Numbered from the stretch's first letter, positions 43,947 through 53,645 are shown. The stretch: DNA of 64,000 nt from Fibrobacteraceae bacterium (GCA_017631885.1 JAGBSH010000021.1:1-64000), one strand, 5' to 3'. Notes: generated from the sequence alone by a model not told the origin. A program made the numbers and translations.

Positions 43947-45000
43947 AAGAATTGTTTTTATATAAATGTAACGTATCTTCTTTGAGAGAAATAATTTCTT
44001 GAGGTGTTTTTAAGTAAGAGTTCAAAAAAGGAACATCAATCCCTTTTTCTAAAAATTTATTTGAACACCATAAATGAAATTTATTCCAAATGCCACTTTT
44101 TAAAATTTCTTCTAAAAGTATTTTTCCAGGTTCCACCATTAAACGATGGATTCCAAGATCAGCTAAATATTTTAACATAAAAAGCCAATTTTCTTTAAAA
44201 TTTTCACTTGGTAATAAAACAATTTCTGCTTTCCCTTTTAATTGCTCTTGAGGGTTTTGAGAAAATACAATTGTTTTTCCTTTTGAAAAAAGCTTTAAAT
44301 CTTTTGGCAAAATAGTTGATAAGCCAAAAATGATTTTTATAGGAGAATTACCTTCAACGAGCCTAACATCAAGACTTGGATTATCTAATAACGCCGTTCT
44401 TGAGCTAACAAGAATTGCATCTGAATAAGAACGTAACCGATGATTTTTTTTATTGGCTTCAGAGTGAGTTATGGCTACTTGTGTATAATCATTTAAAGCA
44501 ATAAACCCATCTGCACTGACGGCTAGTTTAAGTTCAATAAATGGAAACTTATTAAAAACAAAGTAATCGTAAGCTTCAAAAAAATGTTCGATTTCAGAAA
44601 AGAGTTCTTTATCATTTTGACAAGCTTCTAAACCTTCAAAAACTTCTATGCCGGCATTTTCAAGGATTTGGCGTGATTTATTGCGGACTAACGGATTAGG
44701 GTCTTTATGGGCAAAAAACACGCGTTTAATGCCCGAAGCGATAATTGCTTCTGTACAAGGTGGTGTTCTGCCATAATGACAACAAGGTTCTAATGTAACA
44801 TAAAGGTCTGCGTCTTTTGCATTTTCTGAAGCCGTTTGCAAAGCCATAACTTCGGCATGAAAACTCCCGGGGCTTTGCGTTTGCCCTTTGGCGCAAACGG
44901 AGCCGTTTTTTACAACAACGGCTCCAACGGCTGGGTTTGGTCGGCTAGTGCCTATGGCACACCTTCCAATCTCTAGCGCATACGCCATCCAAGGTTTCAT
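43936..45000 (-). CDS. ribD: Riboflavin biosynthesis protein RibD (deaminase/reductase)
   Basis: Bifunctional enzyme for the second and third steps of riboflavin synthesis. The N-terminal zinc deaminase has HAEVMAL and PCCHYGRTPPC; the C-terminal reductase begins around residue 150 (FIELKLAVSADGFIA) with AILVSSRTALLDNPSLDVRL for NADPH and substrate binding. 354 residues, normal. No FMN riboswitch is seen upstream because the gene is coupled (ATGA) to an upstream envelope protein gene. Other rib genes are not in the window. Confidence 0.95.
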   Translation of the reverse strand: MKPWMAYALEIGRCAIGTSRPNPAVGAVVVKNGSVCAKGQTQSPGSFHAEVMALQTASENAKDADLYVTLEPCCHYGRTPPCTEAIIASGIKRVFFAHKDPNPLVRNKSRQILENAGIEVFEGLEACQNDKELFSEIEHFFEAYDYFVFNKFPFIELKLAVSADGFIALNDYTQVAITHSEANKKNHRLRSYSDAILVSSRTALLDNPSLDVRLVEGNSPIKIIFGLSTILPKDLKLFSKGKTIVFSQNPQEQLKGKAEIVLLPSENFKENWLFMLKYLADLGIHRLMVEPGKILLEEILKSGIWNKFHLWCSNKFLEKGIDVPFLNSYLKTPQEIISLKEDTLHLYKNNSFKL

Positions 45001-46199
45001 TTACAAAACTCCGATAGAGATTGGAAGCGAGAAAAATCCATTTTCTCGATAGCCGACAAAACAGCATCTTTTTCAGTTTTCCCGACACCAGTTTTAGACT
45101 GCGAACAAAAAATACCATTCTTATGAAATTCTAGAGAAACTTGATAAGAACTCAACTGTTTTAACGAACGTTTAGATTCTGTCGCCACTTTGGTTTCAAG
45201 AGACGCATTGGGCACGACATTTACTGAAAAGCCTAAATTCGCAGCAAGCCCTTTAGAAATAGCAGAACAAATAGAGGCTTCTTCTAAACATTTCACATCA
45301 ATTTTACATTCTCTGGTTTTATAACTATAAGAAACTTCTTGTTTTCCTAAATTTTTGAAATTTGAAAAACGAAAAGAAAGAGTCGGTAAAATTTCAACCA
45401 CAAAAGGTTTTAGTGTTAACTTGTCAAACGGAATTTCTATTAAAATTTCACCTTTTGCATCGCTAGTCTTTTCAAATAAAACTTTACTTTTATGCGATAC
45501 ATAAACAGAAAAATCTGGTACTGGTTTGTCTTTTTTCTTGACAATCACACTAAAAATAAAAGGCCTGTTGTTTTGTAATTGTAAATCAGAATTTTTATTC
45601 ACAACTATTTCTATATCACGAAGTTCACTTTCAATTCGATTTAAAATTTCTGAATATTGCGATTTTAATTCTAAAGCAGCAGGTAAAGGCTTGTAAAATT
45701 CATGTTCTTTAATGTAAGTCGTATATTTTTTCGAAAGTATTTTTACATCTTCTAAAGTTTTCAAAGCTTGTTGATAACGAAATTCAGAAATTAAAGAACT
45801 TGCTTTAGTTTCTTTAGAAGAAATTTCTTTTTGAATTTTTTGCATTTCTCGAGCTATAGCAGCTGTTAAAACATCTAAATCAAGAGTCGCCGTCGCAGAA
45901 AAAGTGTCGCCCTTTTTTTCTCCTTGAATAACACGCACTCCTTTTAATTCTAAATCAGTAGAAAGATTTTTTTCAGAAAGAAAAAAAGAACCTATGTGAG
46001 AATCTTTTTCGTTTTGAATTTCGGCTTGCTTGTAAATACTAGACGCTTTTACATGTACAGAAATTTGTTTTGCAACTCCAGCGATAGCTATTGCATCGGC
46101 ATCGGCCTGAGATTTTGTAGAATACGCTGTATAAGTTAAAACCTCTGCTTTTAGAAAAGCAAAAGATAAAATGCAGAAAAGCAGAAGTTTTTTAACCAT
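44997..46199 (-). CDS. Secreted LPP20/FlgT-like envelope protein of unknown function
   Basis: 400 residues with a signal peptide (MVKKLLLFCILSFAFLKA). Residues ~20-130 show the pattern of LPP20/FlgT-type domains: a block SQADADAIAIAGVAKQISVHVKASS, then GDTFSATATLDLDVL, where an input/stress-related lipoprotein domain has similar alternation. A coiled-coil-like helix follows (EISSKETKASSLISEFRYQQALKTLEDV), then an Ig-like part with SVIVKKKDKPVPDFSVYV, and a closing alpha/beta domain. No lipobox. It starts a minus-strand unit that includes ribD through an ATGA overlap. Confidence 0.65.
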   Translation of the reverse strand: MVKKLLLFCILSFAFLKAEVLTYTAYSTKSQADADAIAIAGVAKQISVHVKASSIYKQAEIQNEKDSHIGSFFLSEKNLSTDLELKGVRVIQGEKKGDTFSATATLDLDVLTAAIAREMQKIQKEISSKETKASSLISEFRYQQALKTLEDVKILSKKYTTYIKEHEFYKPLPAALELKSQYSEILNRIESELRDIEIVVNKNSDLQLQNNRPFIFSVIVKKKDKPVPDFSVYVSHKSKVLFEKTSDAKGEILIEIPFDKLTLKPFVVEILPTLSFRFSNFKNLGKQEVSYSYKTRECKIDVKCLEEASICSAISKGLAANLGFSVNVVPNASLETKVATESKRSLKQLSSYQVSLEFHKNGIFCSQSKTGVGKTEKDAVLSAIEKMDFSRFQSLSEFCK

Positions 46200-46211
46200 A
46201 TTTAAAATGTC

Positions 46212-46574
46212 TTAATTATGAGGTAATACTTTTTTAGGAGGAACAGCTAAAAAGCCCCCTTTAATGTTACGCACATCATAACCTTGACTCATTAAAAATT
46301 CAGAAGCCATTGCACTTCTTTTTCCTGAACGGCAATAAACTAAAATAGTTTTCTTTTTAGGAAGTTCAGTAAAACGAGTTGAAATTTCATTTAATGGAAT
46401 CGTTAAAGTCCCTGTCACACTACCTTCAGCCACTTCAGCAGGGGTGCGAACATCCAAAAAAACAGCTCCTTTTTTAGACAAAGCAACAGCTTCATCCCAT
46501 TCAATATTTTGAATAGTTGATTCCGCAAAAAGCGTTACAGCTAAAAACAAAAGTGCCGAAATAAATTTTTTCAT
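46212..46574 (-). CDS. Periplasmic rhodanese-like protein
   Basis: 120 residues: signal peptide (MKKFISALLFLAVTLFAES) then a single rhodanese domain with GAVFLDVRTPAEVAEGSVTG and active-site Cys81 in VYCRSGKRSAMAS. Rhodaneses carry sulfur as a persulfide on this cysteine; exported single-domain forms occur in many Gram-negatives. The ribosome site is the perfect GGAGGT at good distance. It lies 12 bases upstream of the LPP20-like gene, so the two are probably co-transcribed. Confidence 0.9.
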   Translation of the reverse strand: MKKFISALLFLAVTLFAESTIQNIEWDEAVALSKKGAVFLDVRTPAEVAEGSVTGTLTIPLNEISTRFTELPKKKTILVYCRSGKRSAMASEFLMSQGYDVRNIKGGFLAVPPKKVLPHN

Positions 46575-46635
46575 AAATACCTCCGAAATAATGGTTAATA
46601 TTAGAAATAAAATCCTTTAAAACAAACAATTGTGA

Positions 46636-47919
46636 TTAAAAAGTCAATATATCTCTTTCAACTTCATTAAATGATTGGATCCAATAAATAAAAATCCCGC
46701 CATAAACTTTTCCTGAATCTTCAATCAAAGGTAAAACATCAAATTGTCCCCAGACATCAATGTTTTCTACATCTTTTTTAACATGGAAAAATTTTGAAAA
46801 TGGGAAAATTTCAGAATATTCCTTAAAGTTTTCCAAATGTTTATAAAAATAAGAAAGCCATTCTTTTTTCAAGTTTTCTAATTTTTCAATTTTTTTCATT
46901 TTTAAATCGTCTGGAGATTGTTCTCCCATATCTAAAGCAAAACCTCTATTACAACCAAGAATTACGCCATCTAAATCACACCAAAAGACTCGCAAAGAGG
47001 GACTTTTCATTAAGCCCATAATTAAATTTTCTGCATCAAATTTTGTAATAGAAGAAAGAGGTGGTATAGGAAGCCTACGAGCTGAACCATACATCACAAG
47101 ACGCCCGTCTAAATCTTTATCTATAACTCCACATATTTCAAACCATATTCCACGATTACCTGAAGCACGCAAACGAACGCGTAAAATTCTAGAATTTTCA
47201 GCATAAATATCTTTACCATTCTTTAAAAATTCTCTCACACGAAAATTAATTTCATCTTCTAAAATAGCACAATCGCTACTTAAAATTAAATCATGTAATT
47301 GGTAATTCCCTGCCGATTTAGAAATAACCCAGTGTCTTTTTTCAACAAGATCATTTAATAAAGTAAGTTCTCTAGTTTCAACATCCAATTTCCATAATAA
47401 ATCAAAAGAAGTAACTTGAAGGTGGCGTTCTTGGTATTCAATTTTTTTCTCTAAATTTTGTAATCGCATCAATTCATTTTTATTTTTCATGAAAGCCACT
47501 AAAATAGAACCTGTTTTCCCCCAGTTGATTTTACGCAACGCAAGAACAACCCATGTATTGTCTTCTTTATATGAAAAATTGGATAATCTAATGTAGATTT
47601 CTTGAGTTAAGCCTGTTGTTTTTATATTCTCTATCGTTGAAAAAAGTAATTGGTGGAATTCTTCAGCCACAATATCTGAAAAAATGACATTTTTCCGCAA
47701 TAAGCGGTAATACTGTTCTGGGTTTCTAGTTGGATATACTTGTAAGCATTTTAAATTTTCAAAGGAAAGCAAAAAGAGAATACCATCTTGCAAAGACATC
47801 AAATCATGATACATATTTTCTTTTCGCTTGTAAAGCAAAAAAATTCGAAAGTAAATAATTCCAAATACCAATAAAAAACCAATTACGGTTAAAAGAGCAT
47901 AAAGAGGCGAATAATCCAT
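46636..47919 (-). CDS. Membrane-anchored PAS-like sensor protein without output domain
   Basis: 427 residues. One N-terminal membrane helix (LYALLTVIGFLLVFGIIYFRIFLLY) is followed by three PAS-like segments: ILFLLSFENLKCLQVYP, FDLLWKLDVETRELTLLNDLVEKRHW, and LRVFWCDLDGVILGCNRGFALDMG, the last a clear PAS signature. A short coiled coil joins the first two. No histidine kinase, GGDEF or other output domain follows. ATG 47919 is preferred over 47949 because AGGA precedes it. It may pass a signal to a separate kinase or be a degraded sensor. Confidence 0.65.
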   Translation of the reverse strand: MDYSPLYALLTVIGFLLVFGIIYFRIFLLYKRKENMYHDLMSLQDGILFLLSFENLKCLQVYPTRNPEQYYRLLRKNVIFSDIVAEEFHQLLFSTIENIKTTGLTQEIYIRLSNFSYKEDNTWVVLALRKINWGKTGSILVAFMKNKNELMRLQNLEKKIEYQERHLQVTSFDLLWKLDVETRELTLLNDLVEKRHWVISKSAGNYQLHDLILSSDCAILEDEINFRVREFLKNGKDIYAENSRILRVRLRASGNRGIWFEICGVIDKDLDGRLVMYGSARRLPIPPLSSITKFDAENLIMGLMKSPSLRVFWCDLDGVILGCNRGFALDMGEQSPDDLKMKKIEKLENLKKEWLSYFYKHLENFKEYSEIFPFSKFFHVKKDVENIDVWGQFDVLPLIEDSGKVYGGIFIYWIQSFNEVERDILTF

Positions 47920-48020
47920 ATTTTTCCTAAAAACAAAAAAATCACTCATTAAAATACTTTTTCTTTTACACTAAAGTGAAAAAAAAGCATAAAAAGAAAT
48001 ATTTCTAGGCACAAAAAAAC

Positions 48021-48752
48021 TCAATTATTTTCCTTTATTCTTAGATTTCTTTTTAAAATTCTCCAATAAGATGCTGAATAATTTGTAGAAACTGCTTTTT
48101 TAGCAAATGAAAATTCTAAACTATTAAAACAAAAAGTAATTCCAATATAAAATTGCGTTAAAGGGTGTCTATAGGAGGCTTCGACCCTAAACGCTCCTTT
48201 TTGAAATAAATGCCCTATTTGCCAAAAAGAAATCAACTCTTTTACGTATTCAAAATAAATACTATAATACTCCCATTTTAAAGAAAACCCAGCGGTTAAG
48301 AAAGAATATTTTTCTCTTGAATTTCCATACGCACCTTGAATGGTATAAGGGCCATAAAAGAAATTAGTGCTAATTAAAAAAGAATGATTTAACCAAGTAT
48401 TTTCTTTTGGAAGCATTTCTAAAGAGGTTTTATATTTAGAAGAAATACTAAAAAACTTTTTAGAAAAAGCTCCACCCCATTCACCACTGATTCTTGTATA
48501 AATAGAATCTAAAACAACATATTCACTTTGAAAATGCCCTTTTAATTTCCATAAGGGCCAATTAGCATAAAATCCAAATTTCCAATAATCAGAAACATTT
48601 TCAACAGTTTCTCCAAAAAGAGCGACTTCAAAATCTTTATTTGAAGCCATTCTATCCGTAAATGTATTTACAGAAAAATCATAAGCGAGCATTTCGTTTT
48701 CTGCAAATACAAATGTATTAAGGACGAAGTACAACGCTAATAGTTTTTTCAT
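48021..48752 (-). CDS. Secreted protein of unknown function, perhaps an outer-membrane barrel
   Basis: 243 residues with a signal peptide (MKKLLALYFVLNTFVFA). The mature part is rich in aromatic residues and alternating strands such as WKFGFYANWPLWKLKGHFQSEYV, YTIQGAYGNSREKYSFL, SLKWEYYSIYFEYV and FRVEASYRHPLTQFYIGITF, which fits a small outer-membrane beta-barrel. I do not recognise the family. It starts inside the last 35 bases of the upstream lamin-tail gene with a GGGGA ribosome site, so the two are translationally coupled and probably act together at the surface. Confidence 0.65.
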   Translation of the reverse strand: MKKLLALYFVLNTFVFAENEMLAYDFSVNTFTDRMASNKDFEVALFGETVENVSDYWKFGFYANWPLWKLKGHFQSEYVVLDSIYTRISGEWGGAFSKKFFSISSKYKTSLEMLPKENTWLNHSFLISTNFFYGPYTIQGAYGNSREKYSFLTAGFSLKWEYYSIYFEYVKELISFWQIGHLFQKGAFRVEASYRHPLTQFYIGITFCFNSLEFSFAKKAVSTNYSASYWRILKRNLRIKENN

Positions 48753-50124
48753 AATTCCCCGAAATAAATTTTATGAAATAGATTCCTGGATAATATTTTC
48801 TAATTGGAATTAAAAGCCAGTTCTCTTTAGAGGCATCTTCAGTATGCTGCCAAAGTAAATTTCCGTGTTCATTAAAAAGTAAAACTGAAACATTTACATT
48901 CCCTTTTAACCGAACTCTACATTCATTGACTTTTTTTTGTGAAAAAAGGCGAGAATTCCATTCAACAGTAAAAGGAAGATTTTTTAATTCTTTTTTTGAA
49001 AGTCTTTTATTTTGAATGCCAGGAGTATTTTCTTTTTTTCTTGATAAAACATTAAACCCAGAAGGGCAAAGAGAATGCTCTTGTTTATCCCAATTCACAC
49101 ATTCAAGTGTGTCATTTAAAAAACAAAGACAAAGTGTATCGGCTGTATTTTTTAACGCGCCGAAATTGGCTTTAGAAAGCCGGACTTCATTAAAACCTAT
49201 TTCTTCTCTTAAAGCTATTGTATCTTTTGTAAAAAGGATACTTTCATAAGGCATGGCTTTTTTTAAAGCAATATCTGCACGGTTACAAAAAGAAAAGCCA
49301 TTTAAAGGTAAATCAACTGGTAATAAATTGTACATTTCAACCCATTCAGACTTACCTTCTTCTGGACAAAAATGAATTTCAGTTAATGATAAAGGTATTT
49401 CTTTTTTTGAAATTAAAAGAGTTTGAAGAGAATCATTTTCTGGGAAATCATCATTTAATAAAAGAATGTCTAATAATTCAGGGCTTCCATCTGATGGAAT
49501 TTCCAATGTCAAATTTGAATAAAGGTTTAAAGTATCTTCTGTTATTTTATTAGAAAAATCCAGCTTAGAACTTTTAAAAGCTACTTTTGCTGAATCACAA
49601 TTTTTTAAAGCCAGACTTACTTTAAATTTATCTTGTAGAAAAGTTTGTTTTAAAATTTCAATTTGACAATCTTTAACGCTTTTTTCAAACAACGGATTCG
49701 CTAATCCAGGCGAAGGATTGGTATAAACCCAAGAATTTAAAGAATCTTCTTTTTGTAAAGATTTGCCCGCTTTGGGGTTAGGTAAAAAGACCGAATCTTT
49801 GCAAGTTCCTTGCCTTAAAAGCCATTCAGTTTCTCTAGAATTGGGTAATGGAGAAAATTCTAGTGGTAAACAAATCAGACCGTCACGTTTTATACAAGTT
49901 GTTGTATCTCGGTGTAAAAGAAGACGGTTTCCATTTAAGCCGAAATAAGGTATTTCTGTTTTACCTTCTTGCTTTATAAACAGAGTATCTTTTGAAAGAT
50001 TTGAATCTAAAGCGATTTCAAGAAATTCTCCAAAAGAATCAGTTGTGTCAGTTGGGTCTGGATAAAATTCCACAAATGACGGACAAGCGATGGCGCTTGC
50101 CAAAAGAGTGTTGAAAAATAACAT
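48718..50124 (-). CDS. Secreted lamin-tail-domain protein with T9SS-like C-terminal sorting domain
   Basis: 468 residues. A signal peptide (MLFFNTLLASAIA) leads to CPSFVEFYPDPTDTTDSFGEFLEIA, the start of a lamin-tail domain; a second one begins SLTEIHFCPEEGKSEWVEMYNLLP (residue ~255). The last ~70 residues (SVLLFNEHGNLLWQHTE ... YYPGIYFIKFISG) resemble a type IX secretion sorting domain. The protein is probably exported to the cell surface and may bind DNA or glycans, as other extracellular lamin-tail proteins are thought to. An AAGAAGG ribosome site lies ahead of ATG. Confidence 0.72.
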   Translation of the reverse strand: MLFFNTLLASAIACPSFVEFYPDPTDTTDSFGEFLEIALDSNLSKDTLFIKQEGKTEIPYFGLNGNRLLLHRDTTTCIKRDGLICLPLEFSPLPNSRETEWLLRQGTCKDSVFLPNPKAGKSLQKEDSLNSWVYTNPSPGLANPLFEKSVKDCQIEILKQTFLQDKFKVSLALKNCDSAKVAFKSSKLDFSNKITEDTLNLYSNLTLEIPSDGSPELLDILLLNDDFPENDSLQTLLISKKEIPLSLTEIHFCPEEGKSEWVEMYNLLPVDLPLNGFSFCNRADIALKKAMPYESILFTKDTIALREEIGFNEVRLSKANFGALKNTADTLCLCFLNDTLECVNWDKQEHSLCPSGFNVLSRKKENTPGIQNKRLSKKELKNLPFTVEWNSRLFSQKKVNECRVRLKGNVNVSVLLFNEHGNLLWQHTEDASKENWLLIPIRKYYPGIYFIKFISGNYEKTISVVLRP

Positions 50125-50152
50125 GAAAGCCTTCTTAAGGCTATGAAAACCA

Positions 50153-51073
50153 CTATTCTATAGCGTGGTCATTCGGGAGAATATAAGCAAGCGGATTCAC
50201 TGCATTACCATCACGCCAAACTTCGTAATGAAGGTGAGGCCCAACAGAACGCCCTGTGTTTCCCATATATCCAATAATTTGATAACGGCTAACGAATTGT
50301 CCTGGTTGCACAATGTAACGTTCCATGTGCCCATATTTTGTGACAAATCCGTTTCCATGGTTCAAAGCAACGTAATTACCGAAGCTTGAACTTTTTTGAG
50401 CGATTTGAACTACCCCATCAGCTGCGGCATAAATAGGAGTCCAAGTTACATTAGAGATATCTACCCCATAATGCATTTTACCTAATTCACCAGTAACAGG
50501 GTGAGTTCTGCGGCCAAAAGCCGAAGCGTAGCGACCGCTAGAAGGAGATATGGACGGAATAAAACGCCAACTTTCGCGTTGCCTGTCCATAAAATTTCCT
50601 AATGATTTAAAGGCTTCTTGATTTTTTTGAACTTTATTCAACAAGTGTTCGACAGATTCTTCAGCATCAGAAGAAAGTGCAACAGATGGAGAAATAAAAC
50701 GCTTAAAACGTTCTTCTGGTAAAACTTCACCACCAGTTCCCATAGCACGAACCGAATGATCTAGTGGTTGAAGTCCGGCTTTAGCGTAAAGCAAATCTTC
50801 AGAAGAAAAATAAGAACTCATTTGTTCATTTAAAGTATTGCTTTCTTGATACAAAGCGTGCAAATTTTCTTGAAGAGATTCTCTTTGTTCTAAAGTTTCT
50901 TGCAAAAGGTGCTCATACCCTAAGAACAAAGTGGTTTGCAATACGAGTAAAACTATTCCTAAGCAAACTAGACGACGCACCCAAGGCCACAAGGTAAAAA
51001 AGACATGTGGAAGTCTTAACGTCTGCGACTTTGCAGAACCTTCTAAAAAGATTTGGGTGCGAAAAAATTGCAT
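50153..51073 (-). CDS. M23-family (LytM) peptidoglycan endopeptidase
   Basis: 306 residues from ATG 51073 (a TTG at 51091 is also open). A basic N-terminus and one membrane helix (LVCLGIVLLVLQTTLFLGY) anchor it to the inner membrane; residues ~55-165 are coiled coil; the C-terminal ~110 residues are the LytM domain. Zinc ligands are His/Asp of HYGVD and the last His of HLHYE, with GHMERY for catalysis, so all residues are present and the enzyme should be active. It resembles the MepM/NlpD-type division and elongation hydrolases. Confidence 0.92.
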   Translation of the reverse strand: MQFFRTQIFLEGSAKSQTLRLPHVFFTLWPWVRRLVCLGIVLLVLQTTLFLGYEHLLQETLEQRESLQENLHALYQESNTLNEQMSSYFSSEDLLYAKAGLQPLDHSVRAMGTGGEVLPEERFKRFISPSVALSSDAEESVEHLLNKVQKNQEAFKSLGNFMDRQRESWRFIPSISPSSGRYASAFGRRTHPVTGELGKMHYGVDISNVTWTPIYAAADGVVQIAQKSSSFGNYVALNHGNGFVTKYGHMERYIVQPGQFVSRYQIIGYMGNTGRSVGPHLHYEVWRDGNAVNPLAYILPNDHAIE

Positions 51074-51112
51074 CGGGCGATAATTTAGCAAACTTTCTTG
51101 TAAAGTTCAAGT

Positions 51113-52585
51113 TTACTTTTCTCTTATAGTATAGATTACTAAAGAACCGCCATATTCATAAGAAACTACAAGAAGAGGTGTGTTTGTAGGGCTTTTTTCT
51201 TTAGGAATAAAGAGCAAACCTTCGGGGCCACGGTCTTGAGGATCCATAAAAAATGCTTTATACTGCGGATTTTCGCCATTTTTCAGTTCAAAAACAATAA
51301 TTCCACTCATGCGTTCTAAAGCGACAAAGGCGTATAATTTGCCAGAAATTTCTCCCACCACCACATTTTCTGGTTCTGAACCTTTTGAATTACTCCTAGC
51401 ATTGACTTTAACTTTTCCTTTTTTAGAGTTCCAATTAAAGTATTTTGGGGCTAATTCTTCCATTTTTTTCTCAATGAAATTTCCACTATCCCATATTAAT
51501 TTGCCGTTTTTGCCATCAAAAAGGCTTATGGAACGCGTTCCATACGAATAAAAAGCTTCACATTCTCCTTTAGAATTTTTCTTACAAGCGTCTTTTGCCA
51601 GTTTGATATCTGATAAAGCTTCTTCAATTTCTGGAGTAAACACTTTTTTGTCTAAAGTTTCTCCAACGATGCGTTTTTTCCATTTTAAAGCATCTTTCCA
51701 AAAAGAATAATCCATATCGGCACCTTCATTGGCCGTAATTATAAAATGATTGTTTTTATGTTGAAATAAAGCAATTCCATCAGGTTGGCGTAAACCCAAT
51801 AAAGGCAAATTATCCCAAATGATTTTTTCACCTTTACGAACGACAATGGCATTTTCTTTTTGACTATGATCTAGAGTCCCTAATCCGAAAACTTCTGAAA
51901 TTTTAGCATTTGGGATATCAATTTGGGCAATAGCGTTATTTTCTTGTAAACTGACATAAGCAGTTCTAGAATCTTCTGAAATGGTGATATATTCTGGTTC
52001 AAGGGATTTGAAAAAAGATGCCGGACCACTTGTTCTAACGCCAGATGCAATCAATTTTGTTGAATCTAAATGGTTAAACTGTAAAAGTTGAACTTGCATT
52101 TTTTCAAGTGACAAGAGAAGAACCGCTCCATCTGGGTCACTAGAATTGTCATCGGTCGGAGCGCCTTCACAAGCTCCTAATAAAAATTTTCCATTTGGGG
52201 TAAATGTCACCATGTCTAAGCCAGGACATGTTTTAAATTCTTGTTTTAAAACTAAAGAATCTTCGTAAGTGTATAAACGAAGTAGGCCAGATGTTGCGTT
52301 TCCTGGAAATGCTATTGCAAATGTTTTTTCAAAAATAGTAATACTTGCTGCGGCTTCTCCTAAATCTTTTGTAGCAAGTAAAGCAGGCGATTCTGGTTTT
52401 GATAAATCTATTTCATAAAGATTTTTACCACCGATTCCGTATAATTTTTTATTAAGCGAGGAATAAGCGGAAATTTCTATTTCAGTGAGTGATAAGCGTG
52501 AAACAGGTTTTAAAAATTCACCTTCTTCAAAGACTTCAGCAAATGCAAATGCACTTAGCAATAGAAATAAAAAAAGAAATCGCAT
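51113..52585 (-). CDS. Secreted choice-of-anchor I family beta-propeller protein
   Basis: 490 residues with signal peptide (MRFLFLFLLLSAFAFA). The family is marked by GFLEP..-like blade repeats: VTFTPNGKFLLGACEGAPTDD, EPEYITISEDSRTAYVSLQENNAIAQIDI, KNNHFIITANEGADMDY and the C-terminal DPQDRGPEGLLFIP with LLVVSYEYGGSLVIY. These proteins form a beta-propeller outside the cytoplasm and are often found next to phosphatases; catalytic function is not established. It lacks an evident anchor at its C-terminus. AAAGG precedes the ATG. Confidence 0.8.
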   Translation of the reverse strand: MRFLFLFLLLSAFAFAEVFEEGEFLKPVSRLSLTEIEISAYSSLNKKLYGIGGKNLYEIDLSKPESPALLATKDLGEAAASITIFEKTFAIAFPGNATSGLLRLYTYEDSLVLKQEFKTCPGLDMVTFTPNGKFLLGACEGAPTDDNSSDPDGAVLLLSLEKMQVQLLQFNHLDSTKLIASGVRTSGPASFFKSLEPEYITISEDSRTAYVSLQENNAIAQIDIPNAKISEVFGLGTLDHSQKENAIVVRKGEKIIWDNLPLLGLRQPDGIALFQHKNNHFIITANEGADMDYSFWKDALKWKKRIVGETLDKKVFTPEIEEALSDIKLAKDACKKNSKGECEAFYSYGTRSISLFDGKNGKLIWDSGNFIEKKMEELAPKYFNWNSKKGKVKVNARSNSKGSEPENVVVGEISGKLYAFVALERMSGIIVFELKNGENPQYKAFFMDPQDRGPEGLLFIPKEKSPTNTPLLVVSYEYGGSLVIYTIREK

Positions 52586-52617
52586 ACAAATTAACCTTTT
52601 TAATGTTTTTTCTAAAT

Positions 52618-53346
52618 CTATAAATTTTCGTTTTGTGATAAAAGTAAAGTATTTAAAACAAGTGAAGCCAAAGTTAATCCAAATGTAGCCGTAACAGTAA
52701 CAACACTTCCAAGTGCAGGCTTAGAACCTTTTTCTAAAATGTCACAATAACCAGTTTTTGGATTTTCAAGGCTATAAACCACTTCAAAATTTCCAGAAAA
52801 CCCTTTTTTTCGCAAAATTTGACGTAATTGTTTTCCAAGAGGACAACCGACACTTTTCCAAATATCGCTGTGTCGTACAAAAGTCGGGTCTGTGCGGCCA
52901 GCTGCCCCTAAAGAAGAAAAAAGAAGCACTTGTTTTTCTGTGCTAGATAAAATCAAATCCACTTTTGCCTGCATTGAATCAATTGCATCAATAACCACAT
53001 CAAAAGATTCTAACGAAAATTTTTTAGCGTCTCCTGGATTATAAATTTCAATTCTTGGTTCTATTATTACATCGGGAACAATTTCTGTAAGTCTTTTGGC
53101 TAAAACTTCTACTTTGGCTAAACCAAGAGTTTCTTTTGTGGCTGGTAGTTGTCTGTTTACATTGGAGGCTACTACAAAATCTGGGTCTACTAACACTAAA
53201 TGTTTAATACCTGAACGGACTAATGCTTCTGCACACCAACTCCCCACGCCTCCAACTCCAAAAAGAATAACTTTTACTTTTGAAAGTTTGTCTAAACTTT
53301 CTTTACCATAAAGAGGAATTAACCGCGAAAAAAAATCCATTTGCAT
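52618..53346 (-). CDS. tcdA: tRNA threonylcarbamoyladenosine dehydratase (TcdA/CsdL)
   Basis: 242-residue E1-like ATP-dependent enzyme that cyclises t6A37 in tRNAs decoding ANN codons to ct6A. The nucleotide-binding loop is GVGGVGSWCAEALVRSG (30-46), the adenylation part is VIDAIDSMQAKVDLIL, and LGAAGRTDPTFVRHSDIWKSVGCPL is specific to TcdA rather than ThiF or MoeB. Normal length. It is the first gene of the minus-strand run ending at ribD; the upstream gap 53347-53645 separates it from the divergent DUF748 gene. Confidence 0.92.
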   Translation of the reverse strand: MQMDFFSRLIPLYGKESLDKLSKVKVILFGVGGVGSWCAEALVRSGIKHLVLVDPDFVVASNVNRQLPATKETLGLAKVEVLAKRLTEIVPDVIIEPRIEIYNPGDAKKFSLESFDVVIDAIDSMQAKVDLILSSTEKQVLLFSSLGAAGRTDPTFVRHSDIWKSVGCPLGKQLRQILRKKGFSGNFEVVYSLENPKTGYCDILEKGSKPALGSVVTVTATFGLTLASLVLNTLLLSQNENL

Positions 53347-53645
53347 AAAACAAAATTTAAATAATCTAACAAAATAATGTCAAATCATTGTTTTATTTCA
53401 AAATGGTTTTGAATGTTACGTTTTTTTTATCAAAAGAAGCGTTGCTCAATAAAATGGCTCTTTTGGAAAAAGAATAGGTCTATTTTAAAATTTTTGAAAT
53501 GGTTACAACAAAAGTATCTAAGCCATTATTTATACCATAAAATTTGTTTCTAGAGGCAAAAACGGGTTCAATTTAAAAAATCAGAAATTTTTATTGTTTT
53601 ATTTTTTATATACTTTGAAATACTCCTGAAAATAGGTGGTTTTAT
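53347..53645. other. Divergent intergenic gap with nothing recognisable
   Basis: About 300 bases of A/T-rich sequence between tcdA (minus) and the DUF748 gene (plus). No open frame with a ribosome site, no stable hairpin with T run, and no repeat shared with other parts of the window. Promoters for both genes presumably lie here, but no convincing box pair stands out. Confidence 0.6.
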
